Counted from the first letter of the stretch, positions 8,586 through 19,078 are shown. The stretch is 64,000 nt of DNA from Bradyrhizobium sp. AUGA SZCCT0283 (GCF_018130385.1 NZ_JAFCLU010000001.1:620001-684000), one strand, 5' to 3'. Numbers and translations: made by a program. The notes: a model not told the origin generated them from the sequence alone.

Positions 8586-9416
8586 TCACTTGAAAGATGC
8601 TTCAAATGACAGGGGCTCAAGATGAATGAATTTGTCCAGCGGAGGCGCAATCTCGAACATTCGGGGAATCTTTGAATAATCGTACAGTCGGCAAATCCGA
8701 AATTCCGTCGGCCTTTCCTTTGAAAACGATAGCTCGTTCCTCGTCAGATAGAATGGAGCAGTCTGCGAGCCGACGGTTGTCTTTACCTCAAGAAACCGTT
8801 CACGGCCTTTTTGATCGAAAGACAAAATATCGTAGCCGGCACCGTCACCTTCCTCTTTAGATATCCAGCGGACCTTTCTTGCAAGGTCATGTCTGTCCGC
8901 TTGCCGCAGACGCTGCTGCTCAAAATTGAAGATCATTTCTTCGCCGTCATGCCCGAGCCTGCGATTGACGAAATCGCGCTCGGCAGGATTGAACTTCCGC
9001 ACGAGTCGTTGAACGATCTCCGGCCGTTCCTTCTTTTGCTCAAGCAAAGGAGGAGGTTCTATGAAAAGCGGAGGTCGTTCAGTGAAAGCCCCAGCCAAGG
9101 CTTCCGGATGCTGAGCGGTCGGGTGTTTCAGGATATATCGCTCTATCGCGTTCACGATCGACTTCTGAAAATGTACCCTCGGCTTGTATCCGTTGATCCA
9201 GGGCAAATCGAGCTGCTGTAACACCGCTGAAATGTTGTGATGCTTGAATTCGATCGAGCTGTTGCTGCGATCGATCTGGGCCATGAGAGCCTTCCGATGC
9301 TGGGTCTTATCGTAGGATACCCGCCGTATTTCGGCGCTCAGCATCGAGTAATAGTCAGCAACGATCAGATCGAGTTCCTCGACCGTCCAATCCTTGTTGC
9401 GTTCGCCGTCGGCCAT
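8586..9416 (-). CDS. DUF3883 domain protein, putative nuclease-like fold
   Basis: A 276-residue protein. The N-terminal half is helical and charged, starting MADGERNKDWTVEELDLIV. The C-terminal DUF3883 region contains GYDILSF and FLEVKTT, a D...ExK arrangement like PD-(D/E)XK nucleases; an earlier Glu-rich helix (GHDGEEMIFNFEQ) also fits. DUF3883 proteins often accompany restriction or defence genes, but activity is unproven here. The start at 9416 is chosen because it lies 4 bp past the stop of the upstream 86-residue gene; an alternative ATG is at 9518. Base composition is visibly less GC-rich than its neighbours. Confidence 0.7.
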   Translation of the reverse strand: MADGERNKDWTVEELDLIVADYYSMLSAEIRRVSYDKTQHRKALMAQIDRSNSSIEFKHHNISAVLQQLDLPWINGYKPRVHFQKSIVNAIERYILKHPTAQHPEALAGAFTERPPLFIEPPPLLEQKKERPEIVQRLVRKFNPAERDFVNRRLGHDGEEMIFNFEQQRLRQADRHDLARKVRWISKEEGDGAGYDILSFDQKGRERFLEVKTTVGSQTAPFYLTRNELSFSKERPTEFRICRLYDYSKIPRMFEIAPPLDKFIHLEPLSFEASFK

Positions 9417-9420
9417 TTCG

Positions 9421-9681
9421 TCAGTACTGATGCGGGGCCACCACTTGATCTGGATATAGCCAAACTGGCTTTCTTGGCTCCAGATCGTGCTTTTCGCCAA
9501 ACCATCGTACAAACTCAAATGGTGGCTCTTTTTCCTCCCAATGGGATTTCAAGAACTCGTCGTCAAACCCGGCATCTTCGATGGTTATCGCATAGACCTC
9601 TTCAAGCCGCAGATCGACGACGCGTCGCCAGTCTGTGAAGCCGATCTCTGACCACGACCAGCCATCTTTGTGAGGGTTCAT
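9421..9681 (-). CDS. Hypothetical protein, 86 aa, upstream of DUF3883 gene
   Basis: A small acidic, Trp-rich protein (GWSWSEIGFTDWRR near the N-terminus, ending VVAPHQY) that I do not recognise. It has no signal peptide, membrane segment or cysteines. It ends 4 bp before the start chosen for the DUF3883 gene, so both may be made from one transcript. It shares the lower GC of that gene, suggesting they arrived together. No convincing ribosome binding site is seen. Confidence 0.5.
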   Translation of the reverse strand: MNPHKDGWSWSEIGFTDWRRVVDLRLEEVYAITIEDAGFDDEFLKSHWEEKEPPFEFVRWFGEKHDLEPRKPVWLYPDQVVAPHQY

Positions 9682-9749
9682 TGGGAGCCTGCACCTATCT
9701 CAACAGGATCTGCTAAGACGGGCAGGATAGTTTGTCCGCCAGAGTTGAG

Positions 9750-9770
9750 CAACGTTCAATTGGAACGTTG
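9750..9770. promoter_or_regulatory. Perfect palindrome upstream of the DUF3883 cassette
   Basis: CAACGTTC-AATTG-GAACGTTG has 8-bp arms. It lies about 70 bp upstream of the 86-residue gene (minus strand), a suitable place for a dimeric repressor operator. No regulator gene is adjacent. Confidence 0.35.
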
Positions 9771-9948
9771 TTCACCGCGAGCCGTAACTTGAGCAGGATG
9801 AAATTGGCCTTGGCAGTGGCGAAGACCATCTACGTGCTCCGAACGCCAGCCGGTCTGAGGACCACGAGCCTGCCCCATTTCTACTTTGCATGGGGTTGTT
9901 TTCGAGATTTTGTGTCTGGGTGCCCCTTGGCGACCCTACCAGTCCGAT

Positions 9949-11205
9949 TTATTGGCCCGCGAGCGCCGCCATCACTTCCTCCGCCGCCCTCTCTCCGCTG
10001 TCCCGTGCCCCATGCGCGGTCGTGAAAAAATCCGGTGAGGTCGCCTCTCCCGCAAAGAACAATCGTCCGTCGACGGGCGCGGCCAGTATCGCACGATCCC
10101 CCGCATGTCCCGGCAGCGCATGCGAGTACGAACCGCGCGCGAAGGGATCATGAGCCCAGCGCGATTCCGCCAGCGGCTTCAGCTTGCGGCGAAAATCGTT
10201 GCCGAGGATTGAGACGATCTCGTTGATGCTCTCCGCCGCGAGCGCGCCGGGGCCGGCGTCTTCCAGCGATTGCGCAAAACGGCCGCCGAAAAAACCTTCG
10301 ATGCAGGGCTGGCCGAATGGGCGGATGTGATAGGTGCCCATTGCGGTGCGCATGGTGGCGGCGCGCAGATTGCCTTCTTTCGGCAGCGCCTCCGGCTCGT
10401 CCAAAGCGAGCGTCACCTTGTCGGCAAGGCCGAGCGGCAGGCCGCGCGCGGCGTCGACCTTTGCCGGCAGGGGCGGGTGAAATCGGATCGTCTCGTCGGC
10501 GATCAGGTTGGTCGGCACGGTGACGATGACCTTGTCGGCCGTCAGCGTGCCCCGGGAGGTCTCGATGCGGATGCGCTTTGCCGAATGATCGATCAGCGTC
10601 ACTTTGCAATTGAGCGCGAGTGGACATGTCGCGCCGTAGGCGGCAATCAGCGCCCCGTAGCCGCGGCGGATTCGCCAGTTGAGGTCGGTATCCTCATAGG
10701 CGTCCATATCGAGAAGGGAGACGGAATCGAGCTCGCAGCCATTGATGTAGGTCGAGATCGCATCGATCATCGGGTTCCAGCGGTTGCCGGGCTCGAGGCA
10801 AGCATTGGCGGGGCCGTCGCGGCCGCTTCGCTCGGCCTCATCAGCGGCTTGCTCGGCGCGATCGTAGAACGCGTTCAGCGCGCGGATGAAGTCGTCGCGG
10901 TCGTCCTGCGGAAACGCCTTGCCATAGGCGCGCTCGCCCCAGGGCGGCAGCGCCTTGTTGATTTCGAAATTCAGCTGTTCGGCAATTTGGACGAAGGAGT
11001 TTTGGTCCGCCGAATGCAGCCAGCCGCAGCCGACGTCGAAGGTGACGTCAGGCGAGGCCATGATGGTATGCGCCCGGCCGCCGACGCGGTCGCGCGCTTC
11101 CAGCACGATGGTGGAGAGACCGGAATTCTTCAGCGCATTCGCAGCGCCGAGGCCCGCGGCGCCGGCGCCGATGATCGCGATATCGACTGAGGAGGGGAGG
11201 GACAT
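9949..11205 (-). CDS. Flavin-containing amine oxidase
   Basis: A 418-residue FAD amine oxidase. The dinucleotide-binding GAGAAGLGAA with the downstream EARDRVGGRAH motif is at about residues 10-43. The C-terminal FAD segment FFAGEATSPDFFTTAHGA is near 375-392. Such enzymes oxidise amines to imines or aldehydes with H2O2 release; the substrate is not evident. ATG 11205 is used: the open frame continues to 11277, but that stretch lies in a repeat element. No signal peptide is seen. Confidence 0.88.
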   Translation of the reverse strand: MSLPSSVDIAIIGAGAAGLGAANALKNSGLSTIVLEARDRVGGRAHTIMASPDVTFDVGCGWLHSADQNSFVQIAEQLNFEINKALPPWGERAYGKAFPQDDRDDFIRALNAFYDRAEQAADEAERSGRDGPANACLEPGNRWNPMIDAISTYINGCELDSVSLLDMDAYEDTDLNWRIRRGYGALIAAYGATCPLALNCKVTLIDHSAKRIRIETSRGTLTADKVIVTVPTNLIADETIRFHPPLPAKVDAARGLPLGLADKVTLALDEPEALPKEGNLRAATMRTAMGTYHIRPFGQPCIEGFFGGRFAQSLEDAGPGALAAESINEIVSILGNDFRRKLKPLAESRWAHDPFARGSYSHALPGHAGDRAILAAPVDGRLFFAGEATSPDFFTTAHGARDSGERAAEEVMAALAGQ

Positions 11206-11220
11206 TACGTCGTCTGCTTC

Positions 11221-11336
11221 ATCGTCACGCCGGAGCAAAAGCGCGAAGCGCGTCTTCGCGCGAGATGTCCCGGGCATCCACGTTCTTTTGTCGCAGTATC
11301 GAAGACGTGGATGGCCGGGACAAGCCCGGCCATGAC
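11221..11336. repeat. Palindromic repeat, type E
   Basis: Between the amine oxidase and typA. Arms cgggcatccacgt and acgtggatggccggg lie around 11270 and 11305. A nested GGCCGGG/CCCGGCC hairpin is at 11313-11331, and a GCGCGAAG/CTTCGCGC hairpin is at about 11241-11261. Confidence 0.7.
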
Positions 11337-11361
11337 GGTTTCTTCGATGGACAGGAGGCCC

Positions 11362-13188
<1,827 letters not shown>

Positions 13189-13218
13189 GGCTCTTCTTCT
13201 GGTCGTGCAAAGGTGAAT

Positions 13219-13263
13219 GCGCGATCTCACCGGAAAACCGGGACCCACTTTTCCGGATCGCGC
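13219..13263. repeat. Palindromic repeat, type D copy 1
   Basis: Arms GCGCGATC (13219-13226) and GATCGCGC (13256-13263) enclose an accgggacccacttttcc core. It lies in the typA leader region and is shared with the copy at 13335. Confidence 0.75.
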
Positions 13264-13334
13264 TTCTAAAACCTGGAATACCGGCGCGTGATGACGCTTC
13301 TTCGAATCGTCATCCCGCTCCATCTATTTTGTTC

Positions 13335-13410
13335 GAGCATGATCTCCGGGCAAACGCGTACCGCGTTTGTCCCGAGGGAAAACCGGTACCCACTTTTCCG
13401 GATCATGCTC
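13335..13410. repeat. Palindromic repeat, type D copy 2
   Basis: Outer arms GAGCATGATC (13335-13344) and GATCATGCTC (13401-13410), with an inner CAAACGCG/CGCGTTTG hairpin at 13351-13369. It shares the ccggtacccacttttccggatc core with copy 1. The whole 13189-13555 stretch is non-coding and consists largely of these two elements. Confidence 0.8.
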
Positions 13411-13555
13411 CGGGGGCGCTTTTCCCCCAAAAAGGAAGCCCGGCCAAAAGGACCGGGCAATACCTTACGCGTTGCGGCGCAATATATTCAGAAAACGCCA
13501 AAAAACAATGGTTTGTTTGCCATTTGGTTAGCCGATTTTGGGCGCGTCCGCGGCC

Positions 13556-14311
13556 TTAATTGCCCTTTTCGGGGTCGGGATAGACCCCCCGCAAGACCTC
13601 CTCGAAATGGGCTTTGACCGCCTCATTGCACTGGCAGGACCGGTTTCGCAGCGCATCCGGGTTACGGACCAGGATCGAGCCGCGCCGGGTCTCCAGCGTG
13701 CGTTCCGCCTTGAAGGTCTGAATGACCCGGCTGGTATAGGAGCGGCCGACGCCGAGCAGGGTCGCCAATTGCTCGTGAGTCAGCGGCACGACCTCGTCGC
13801 CGTCGGTGCGTTCCATCGCCGAAACGATCCATTTCGCCGTGCGCTGCTCGATTGAATGGATGGCATTGCAGGCGGTGGACTGGAAGATCTGGGCCAGCAT
13901 GCAGTCGGCATAGCGCGCGAAGATGTTGTTCAGGGTGCGCGACTTCAGTTTCGCCGCATCGAGCTTGCTGACCGGCATCCGCACGAAGGGCCCGGCGAAT
14001 TTGACGGTGATGCGGGTATACGCCGGAAGGTAGCCCTGGCTGACGATGCCGCCGACGGCGCCTTCGCGGCCGATCAGGATGGTCTCGACATCGCGGCCGT
14101 CCTCGTTGGTCACCATGTAGGACACGAGGCTGGGACCGCAGGGAAAGTGCACGGTCTCGACGTGGTCGCCGGGGCTGTAGAGCAGGTCGTTCGGAGCGGC
14201 GTCGGCCGGGACGAGGTGCGGTTCGATCAACGCAAAATCGGCGTCGTTCAGGCGGCGCAGCAAATTGTTGAACGGCCGCTCGCCGGCCGTGTCTTCCTGT
14301 CGCGAAATCAT
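13556..14311 (-). CDS. Crp/Fnr family transcriptional regulator
   Basis: A 251-residue regulator with an N-terminal cyclic-nucleotide-type beta-roll (about 25-135) and a C-terminal winged helix (about 160-225; THEQLATLLGVGRSYTSRVIQTF recognition region). No N-terminal Fe-S Cys cluster is present, so it is not a classical Fnr. A Cys-x-Cys near the C-terminus (NRSCQCNEAV) is unusual. ATG 14311 is chosen because an AGGA lies upstream. It is divergent from the response-regulator gene, with a near-palindrome between them. Confidence 0.9.
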   Translation of the reverse strand: MISRQEDTAGERPFNNLLRRLNDADFALIEPHLVPADAAPNDLLYSPGDHVETVHFPCGPSLVSYMVTNEDGRDVETILIGREGAVGGIVSQGYLPAYTRITVKFAGPFVRMPVSKLDAAKLKSRTLNNIFARYADCMLAQIFQSTACNAIHSIEQRTAKWIVSAMERTDGDEVVPLTHEQLATLLGVGRSYTSRVIQTFKAERTLETRRGSILVRNPDALRNRSCQCNEAVKAHFEEVLRGVYPDPEKGN

Positions 14312-14365
14312 TGAAGGTTCCTGCTCCCCGCCGGAGCACAATAATCGGTCCAAAGCGGTTTATGT

Positions 14366-14379
14366 GTTCACTAGTGGAC
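14366..14379. promoter_or_regulatory. Near-palindromic operator candidate
   Basis: GTTCACTAGTGGAC matches its own reverse complement at 12 of 14 positions. It lies between the divergent Crp/Fnr gene and the response-regulator gene, where autoregulation would act. It does not match the FixK/Fnr consensus TTGA-N6-TCAA. Confidence 0.25.
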
Positions 14380-14490
14380 AGACGGTAGCAACTTACATAT
14401 GGTGGTTTCGGTTCCGGAACCGGCGATGCGCTATTATGGGCGTCGGCTGGCATTGCGCCTTCCGGGGCTTCGGCCCGGGCTTCTGATCAA

Positions 14491-14898
14491 ATGCTGAACC
14501 TTGAACTGGCGAGAGACATGGAACCCGCCTCCTATGACGGCATGCCCAACGATGTGTTGATCGTTGAAGACGATCCAATCATTGCGCTCGATTTCGAAGA
14601 CACGATTTTGGGGTTTGGCGTGAAGACGGTGCGGGCCGCCGCGAACGTGGCCAAAGCGCTCGATATGATCGCCGACCGGCCACCGGAATTCGCGCTGCTC
14701 GATGTCAGCCTGATCCGCGAGAAGAGTTTTGCCGTAGCCGAACGGCTGGAGGCACTCAAGATTCCGTTTGCCTTCGTCACCGGCTATGGCGCCGACACGA
14801 TGCTGCCGGCGGCGTTCGCGACGAGGCCGCGGCTGCCCAAGCCCTATTCGACCGACGCGCTGCAGGCGCTCTTGAAGAACGGTTGCAGCAGGCCTTGA
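14491..14898 (+). CDS. Single-domain response regulator (receiver only)
   Basis: A 135-residue CheY-like receiver with no output domain. Acidic pocket residues are Asp27 and Asp28, the phosphoacceptor is Asp71 (ALLDVSL), Thr97 lies in FVTGYG, and conserved Lys117 is in PKPYS. It probably relays phosphate to or from a histidine kinase or phosphotransferase; no cognate kinase is adjacent. ATG 14518, preceded by GGCGAGAG, is an equally good start and would give 126 residues. Confidence 0.85.
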   Translation: MLNLELARDMEPASYDGMPNDVLIVEDDPIIALDFEDTILGFGVKTVRAAANVAKALDMIADRPPEFALLDVSLIREKSFAVAERLEALKIPFAFVTGYGADTMLPAAFATRPRLPKPYSTDALQALLKNGCSRP

Positions 14899-14920
14899 GC
14901 GATTGCGGCCGTCGCGACGG

Positions 14921-16495
14921 CTACACGGGCTTGGGATCGAGCGTTGTCGACCACAGCGCCACGTCGGCGCGGTCGCGCAAGGTCACCGTCATCTGCCCGC
15001 TGGCGCCGTTGATCCTGACATGGCCAAAGAACTGCATGCCGGCCGATGGCGGCAGGTTTTGATTGCCGGGTCCCGACGCCTTGATGAACTTCAGTTCGGG
15101 ACCGAAGGTGTTGTCGAGTTCGTTCGGGCCGAACGTGCCGGCGTGCAGCGGCCCGGCGACGAACTCCCAGAACGGGTCGAACTCCTGAAACTGCGCCTTG
15201 TCGGGATTGTAGTAGTGCGCGGCCGCGTAGTGCACATCCGCCGTCAGCCACACCGTGTTGACGACGCCTGATGTCTTGATGAAGCGCAGGAGGTCGGCGA
15301 TCTCCAGTTCGCGGCCGCGCGGCGGCCCATCGCCCTGCGCAACGGCCTCCGAGCCCTTCTTGTTGGGCGCATCGTCATAGACGATGATGCTGAGCGGCAT
15401 GTCGGATGCGATCACCTTCCAGGTGGCGCGCGAATTTATCAGCCCCCGTTTCAGCCAGGCGAGTTGCGCAGGCCCGAGAAAGAAGCTTTCCGGCCCGTAG
15501 GCCGTCTCCTGGTTCGCGCCATTGGGGCCGCGATAGCTGCGCTCATCCAGCATGAACACGTCGAGATGCGGACCGTAATTCAGCGTGCGATAGACCCGTC
15601 CCGGCTCCGCGATGCTCTCGCGCATCGGATACATTTCGTGGAATGCGCGCGCCGCGCGGGCGGCGAGCAGGGCGATGTTGCGTTCCTTGTAGGTCGCGGG
15701 CAATTCCTTCGACAGCGACCAGTTGTTGGTGACTTCGTGGTCGTCCCACTGCACGAACACAGGCACTTCGGCGTTGAACGCGCGCAGATGTTCGTCCATG
15801 AAATTGTACCTGTGCGCGGCGCGGAATTCGTCGAGCGTTTCGGCGACCTTTGCCTTCTCCGGAATCGTGAGATTCTTCCAGACCTTGCCGTCGGGAAGCG
15901 TCACCTCGCTCTTGATCGGTCCGTCGGCATAGACGGTGTCGCCGGAGTGCAGCAGAAAATCCGGGCGATGCTTGCGCATGGTGGCGAAGGTGAGCATGCC
16001 GCCGTCGTCCGGGTTGATGCCCCAGCCCTGTCCGGCAACGTCGCCGCCCCAGACGAAACTGACGTCGCGGCGATCGCGAGGGGCGGTGCGGAACCGTCCG
16101 ACTACCGGTTCGCTTTCGATGCCGATATGCGCGAGGTCGCGAAACCGGACACGGTAGAAAATCTGCTGTCCGGCAGGCAGGTTCTCCAGCAGCATTTTTG
16201 CGGTGAAGTCGCTTTCGGGCAGCGCCGCGATCGGCGGCAGCGCCCGTGCGTCGGCAAAGGACTCCGATGTGGCGACCTCGACCAGCATTTGCGAGGGGCG
16301 ATCGGCGCGCGCCCACACCACGCCTCCATCGGCGCCGATATCGCCGGATTGCACGCCGGAGGTGACGACCGGCCGGTCGTCGGCGCGGCTGAGATAAGGC
16401 ATCGCAAGGGCGCTGATAGCGCCGGCGCCCGCGGTGGAGAGAAAACGGCGCCGCGAAATTCCGCGGCGATCATTGCGGGAAATCCTGAACGTCAT
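14921..16495 (-). CDS. phoD: Alkaline phosphatase D (PhoD-like), Tat-exported
   Basis: A 524-residue PhoD phosphatase/phosphodiesterase. The N-terminus carries a twin-arginine signal (SRRRFLSTAG, about residues 15-24). A PhoD N-terminal domain (TSGVQSGD) is followed by metal-binding blocks FLLHSGDTVYADG, QWDDHEVTNNWS and the late WLTADVHYAAAH. It releases phosphate from esters in the periplasm; such enzymes use Fe/Ca centres. ATG 16495 follows GAAAGAGG. It is convergent with the response-regulator gene. Confidence 0.93.
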   Translation of the reverse strand: MTFRISRNDRRGISRRRFLSTAGAGAISALAMPYLSRADDRPVVTSGVQSGDIGADGGVVWARADRPSQMLVEVATSESFADARALPPIAALPESDFTAKMLLENLPAGQQIFYRVRFRDLAHIGIESEPVVGRFRTAPRDRRDVSFVWGGDVAGQGWGINPDDGGMLTFATMRKHRPDFLLHSGDTVYADGPIKSEVTLPDGKVWKNLTIPEKAKVAETLDEFRAAHRYNFMDEHLRAFNAEVPVFVQWDDHEVTNNWSLSKELPATYKERNIALLAARAARAFHEMYPMRESIAEPGRVYRTLNYGPHLDVFMLDERSYRGPNGANQETAYGPESFFLGPAQLAWLKRGLINSRATWKVIASDMPLSIIVYDDAPNKKGSEAVAQGDGPPRGRELEIADLLRFIKTSGVVNTVWLTADVHYAAAHYYNPDKAQFQEFDPFWEFVAGPLHAGTFGPNELDNTFGPELKFIKASGPGNQNLPPSAGMQFFGHVRINGASGQMTVTLRDRADVALWSTTLDPKPV

Positions 16496-16583
16496 GCGAG
16501 CCTCTTTCGGATCTGGCGGATGCGACGATAGCACCGACAGACCTAGAAAGAATTGATGACGGTTGGATTACCGGATTTGCAGA

Positions 16584-18005
16584 TCAGGCGTTGCCGGCTG
16601 CGCGGAATTGCGCGCTCGCCCGTTGCAGGTTTTGCGGCATGCTCATCAACAACGCCTTGCGGTCGGCCACCGCGTTGTGGAACTGCTCGATCGCGATGTT
16701 GAACGCGGTCAATGTGCCATCCTCGATCGCGCCGTGCTCGAAACATTGCAGCGTGTCGCGCAGAATGGCGTCGGCTTCCGACTGCATCCGGTCGAGCTCT
16801 TCCATCGAATCGCATTGGCGGGCGGCAGTGAGCATGTCGAGAAGCCGGTCGCGCTGCGACGTGTTGATGCTGCGATCATCCTTCTTGAGATATCCGGCGA
16901 ACCAGGCGCCGGCGGAACCCATCGCCGACAGCGCCATCAACGCCCACCAGATGTAATCGCTGTAGCGGTCGAGAAAGGTTTTTTCCTCGCCGTCGACAAA
17001 GGCTGCGGCGCCGGGATGAACGGGGATCGTGGCGTCCTTGTCGGTATCGGGCGTCTCGATCTTGGCCGCCAGCGGAAATTCGGTCTTCAGCGTCTGGCGG
17101 ATCGCAAACAACTGCCGCGTGAAGGTGGCGATGGTCGATTCTGCAACACCCCTGCGCGCCACGATGTGGTGCGAGAAGCTGATTGTCTTGATCTCCTCTT
17201 CGGGCCGGCTCGGCGCGCTGCCAAATGTTCCGGCCGGGATGTCGGAGGCCTCGTAGGCGGGATGGTTCTGCGCAATCGCCTCGGCCGAATCGATCGCGAG
17301 GAATTTCGGCGTGCCGCCGTCGCGCGCGGAGGCGGCAATCGCGTCCGTTGTGATCTTGCTGTTGACCGGGCCGGCGGCGAGATAGGCGTCCGCCTTCTGG
17401 TTACGAATGGCTTCAGCGGCTTCGTTGGCGGGGAACTGGATGATTTCGACCTTTGCCGGATCGACGCCGTATTGCCGCAGGATCACCTTGAGCAGATTGA
17501 CATTGGCCTGGGTGCGGCCGACGACGCCGATGCGGCGTCCGGCGAGCTGGCCGATTTTCGTGATGGCGGGCGCGGCCTTCTTTCCCTTGGTCTTGGCCGC
17601 AGGCGGCACCCACAGCACCGCGACGTTCTTGCGCAGCGTCGCCACGGCCTGCGCATTCTTCGGCACATCGAGGTCGCCCCGGATGATGGCGAGATCGGCC
17701 TTGCCTTCTCCGAGCAGGTTGGCGCTCGCCAGCGCGCCATCGGTTTGCACCGGGCGCAACCGGACCACGCTGTTTCGCTGGTTGTTGAAGGCCTGCGTCA
17801 GGGCTTGAACGACCTTGAGGTCGTCGCTGTTGGCGGGGCCGACGGCGATCCGCAGGGTCACCGGCCGCATGGCGAAGTAATAGCCAGCAACCAGCGCGCC
17901 GACGATGGCGAGCACGCCGGCCAGCGTGACGAAGGTCAGCCGTCGTTTCGCTGAGCGGGGCGAGGGTGGGGCCGGCTTTTCCGAAAGGAGGGGGCCGTCG
18001 CTCAT
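16584..18005 (-). CDS. Membrane-anchored TAXI-type solute-binding protein
   Basis: A 473-residue protein. An N-terminal transmembrane segment (about 23-45) leads to a TAXI family ligand-binding domain (about 50-330; VTLRIAVGPANSDDLKVVQAL, LAIIRGDLDVP, GQLAGRRIGVVG). A second membrane segment follows (about 350-372, DYIWWALMALSAMGSAGAWF), then a helical cytoplasmic tail of about 100 residues. Ordinary TAXI binding proteins are free periplasmic proteins that feed a TRAP permease; none is adjacent. This layout looks more like a ligand sensor or scaffold. ATG 18005 has AGGGA upstream. Confidence 0.8.
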   Translation of the reverse strand: MSDGPLLSEKPAPPSPRSAKRRLTFVTLAGVLAIVGALVAGYYFAMRPVTLRIAVGPANSDDLKVVQALTQAFNNQRNSVVRLRPVQTDGALASANLLGEGKADLAIIRGDLDVPKNAQAVATLRKNVAVLWVPPAAKTKGKKAAPAITKIGQLAGRRIGVVGRTQANVNLLKVILRQYGVDPAKVEIIQFPANEAAEAIRNQKADAYLAAGPVNSKITTDAIAASARDGGTPKFLAIDSAEAIAQNHPAYEASDIPAGTFGSAPSRPEEEIKTISFSHHIVARRGVAESTIATFTRQLFAIRQTLKTEFPLAAKIETPDTDKDATIPVHPGAAAFVDGEEKTFLDRYSDYIWWALMALSAMGSAGAWFAGYLKKDDRSINTSQRDRLLDMLTAARQCDSMEELDRMQSEADAILRDTLQCFEHGAIEDGTLTAFNIAIEQFHNAVADRKALLMSMPQNLQRASAQFRAAGNA

Positions 18006-18213
18006 CAATCCCTGGATGATCGTTGGAGGTGCAATTTCATGCCGCCGGCACACTTACACGCGTACTCTAGCAAATTTCCCGCTTAACCATTGTTACATCT
18101 CCGTCATGGTTACCGGTGCCCCCAAGAGGCCAGTTGCGGTCTGTTCCGGGGCTGGGGATCCCCGATGCGGTCTTCGGTGTTAGGGTAGAGGCGGTTTGAA
18201 ACGGGAGGCGATC

Positions 18214-18519
18214 ATGGCGGAACGGCTGTCGGCGGAGGCGCGGAAATCGGCGCTGGCGGAACTTCCCGGCTGGTCCGAGACGCCGGGACGCGAGGCGATC
18301 GCGCGGACCTACACCTTCACAGACTTCAACGAAGCCTTCGGATTTATGTCCCGCGCCGCTTTGGTGGCGGAAAAGAACGACCATCATCCGGAATGGAAGA
18401 ACGTCTACAAGACGGTGGAAGTGGTGCTGGCGACCCACGACGCCGGCGGCGTCACCCGGCTCGACATCGATCTGGCCAAGGCGATGAATGCGATCGCGAG
18501 GCAATTGGGCGTCACCTGA
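18214..18519 (+). CDS. phhB: 4a-hydroxytetrahydrobiopterin dehydratase
   Basis: A 101-residue pterin-4a-carbinolamine dehydratase, which recycles the pterin cofactor after aromatic amino-acid hydroxylation. The catalytic [13 protein letters not shown] block (two His, one Trp) and the late [13 protein letters not shown] helix are typical. ATG 18214 follows CGGGAGG; an in-frame TTG at 18196 is less likely. No phenylalanine hydroxylase gene is nearby. Confidence 0.93.
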   Translation: MAERLSAEARKSALAELPGWSETPGREAIARTYTFTDFNEAFGFMSRAALVAEKNDHHPEWKNVYKTVEVVLATHDAGGVTRLDIDLAKAMNAIARQLGVT

Positions 18520-18623
18520 GTTCGTGCGCCCATGATCTTGCAGGGCGGGGCGGACATCCCCAATTCTTGAATCATACGAGCGGCCGCGGCGATCCGCCGC
18601 GCCGGGTTCCGAGGAGCGCCGCG

Positions 18624-19010
18624 ATGGCATCGTCCGATCACACCGTGGGTTTCGAACCGGCCGACCGGCTGGCGCAGGACCGCGAGAGCGTGCGCCGGCG
18701 CTTCTGGATCAAATTCAAGCAGGTGGTGGCGCAGCTTCCCTTTGCCGAGGATCTGCTCGCCGCTTACTATTGTGCGTTCGACAAAGAGACGCCGCGTCAC
18801 GTGCAGGCGGCGCTGCTCGGCGCCGTTGCCTATTTCATCCTGCCGTTCGATTTCATGCCGGACATGCTGCCGTTGCTCGGCTTTACCGACGATGCCGCCA
18901 TCCTGGCCACCGCCATCCGCATGGTCGCCGGCCACATCACGCAGGAGCATCGCGATGCCGCCCGCGCCGCCTTAAAGCGCGGGATCGACGCCGCCGAAGC
19001 GACGGATTGA
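18624..19010 (+). CDS. DUF1232 (YkvA-like) membrane protein
   Basis: A 128-residue protein with the conserved DUF1232 core: ALLGAVAYFILPFDFMPDMLPLLGFTDDA, whose Pro-x-Asp turns link two short membrane helices. Function is unknown. ATG 18624 has GAGGAG upstream at 18611-18616, while the longer open frame from 18393 merely overlaps phhB. A terminator-like hairpin follows. Confidence 0.85.
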   Translation: MASSDHTVGFEPADRLAQDRESVRRRFWIKFKQVVAQLPFAEDLLAAYYCAFDKETPRHVQAALLGAVAYFILPFDFMPDMLPLLGFTDDAAILATAIRMVAGHITQEHRDAARAALKRGIDAAEATD

Positions 19011-19020
19011 ATAGCGAAGA

Positions 19021-19078
19021 GCCCCGTTCGATGTGAATCGGAACGGGGCCCTGGATTTTTGATTTGATGCGTTTTCCT
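19021..19078. terminator. Terminator hairpin within a composite repeat (family C, right module)
   Basis: GCCCCGTTC and GAACGGGGC arms (19021-19029, 19041-19049) are followed by ggatttttgatttgatgcgtttt. It lies between convergent genes and could stop both. The same module recurs at 36036-36072. Confidence 0.7.

Noticed and set aside
13189..13323. 45-residue N-terminal extension of TypA
   Set aside because: It reads through a palindromic repeat; the conserved protein starts at ATG 13188.
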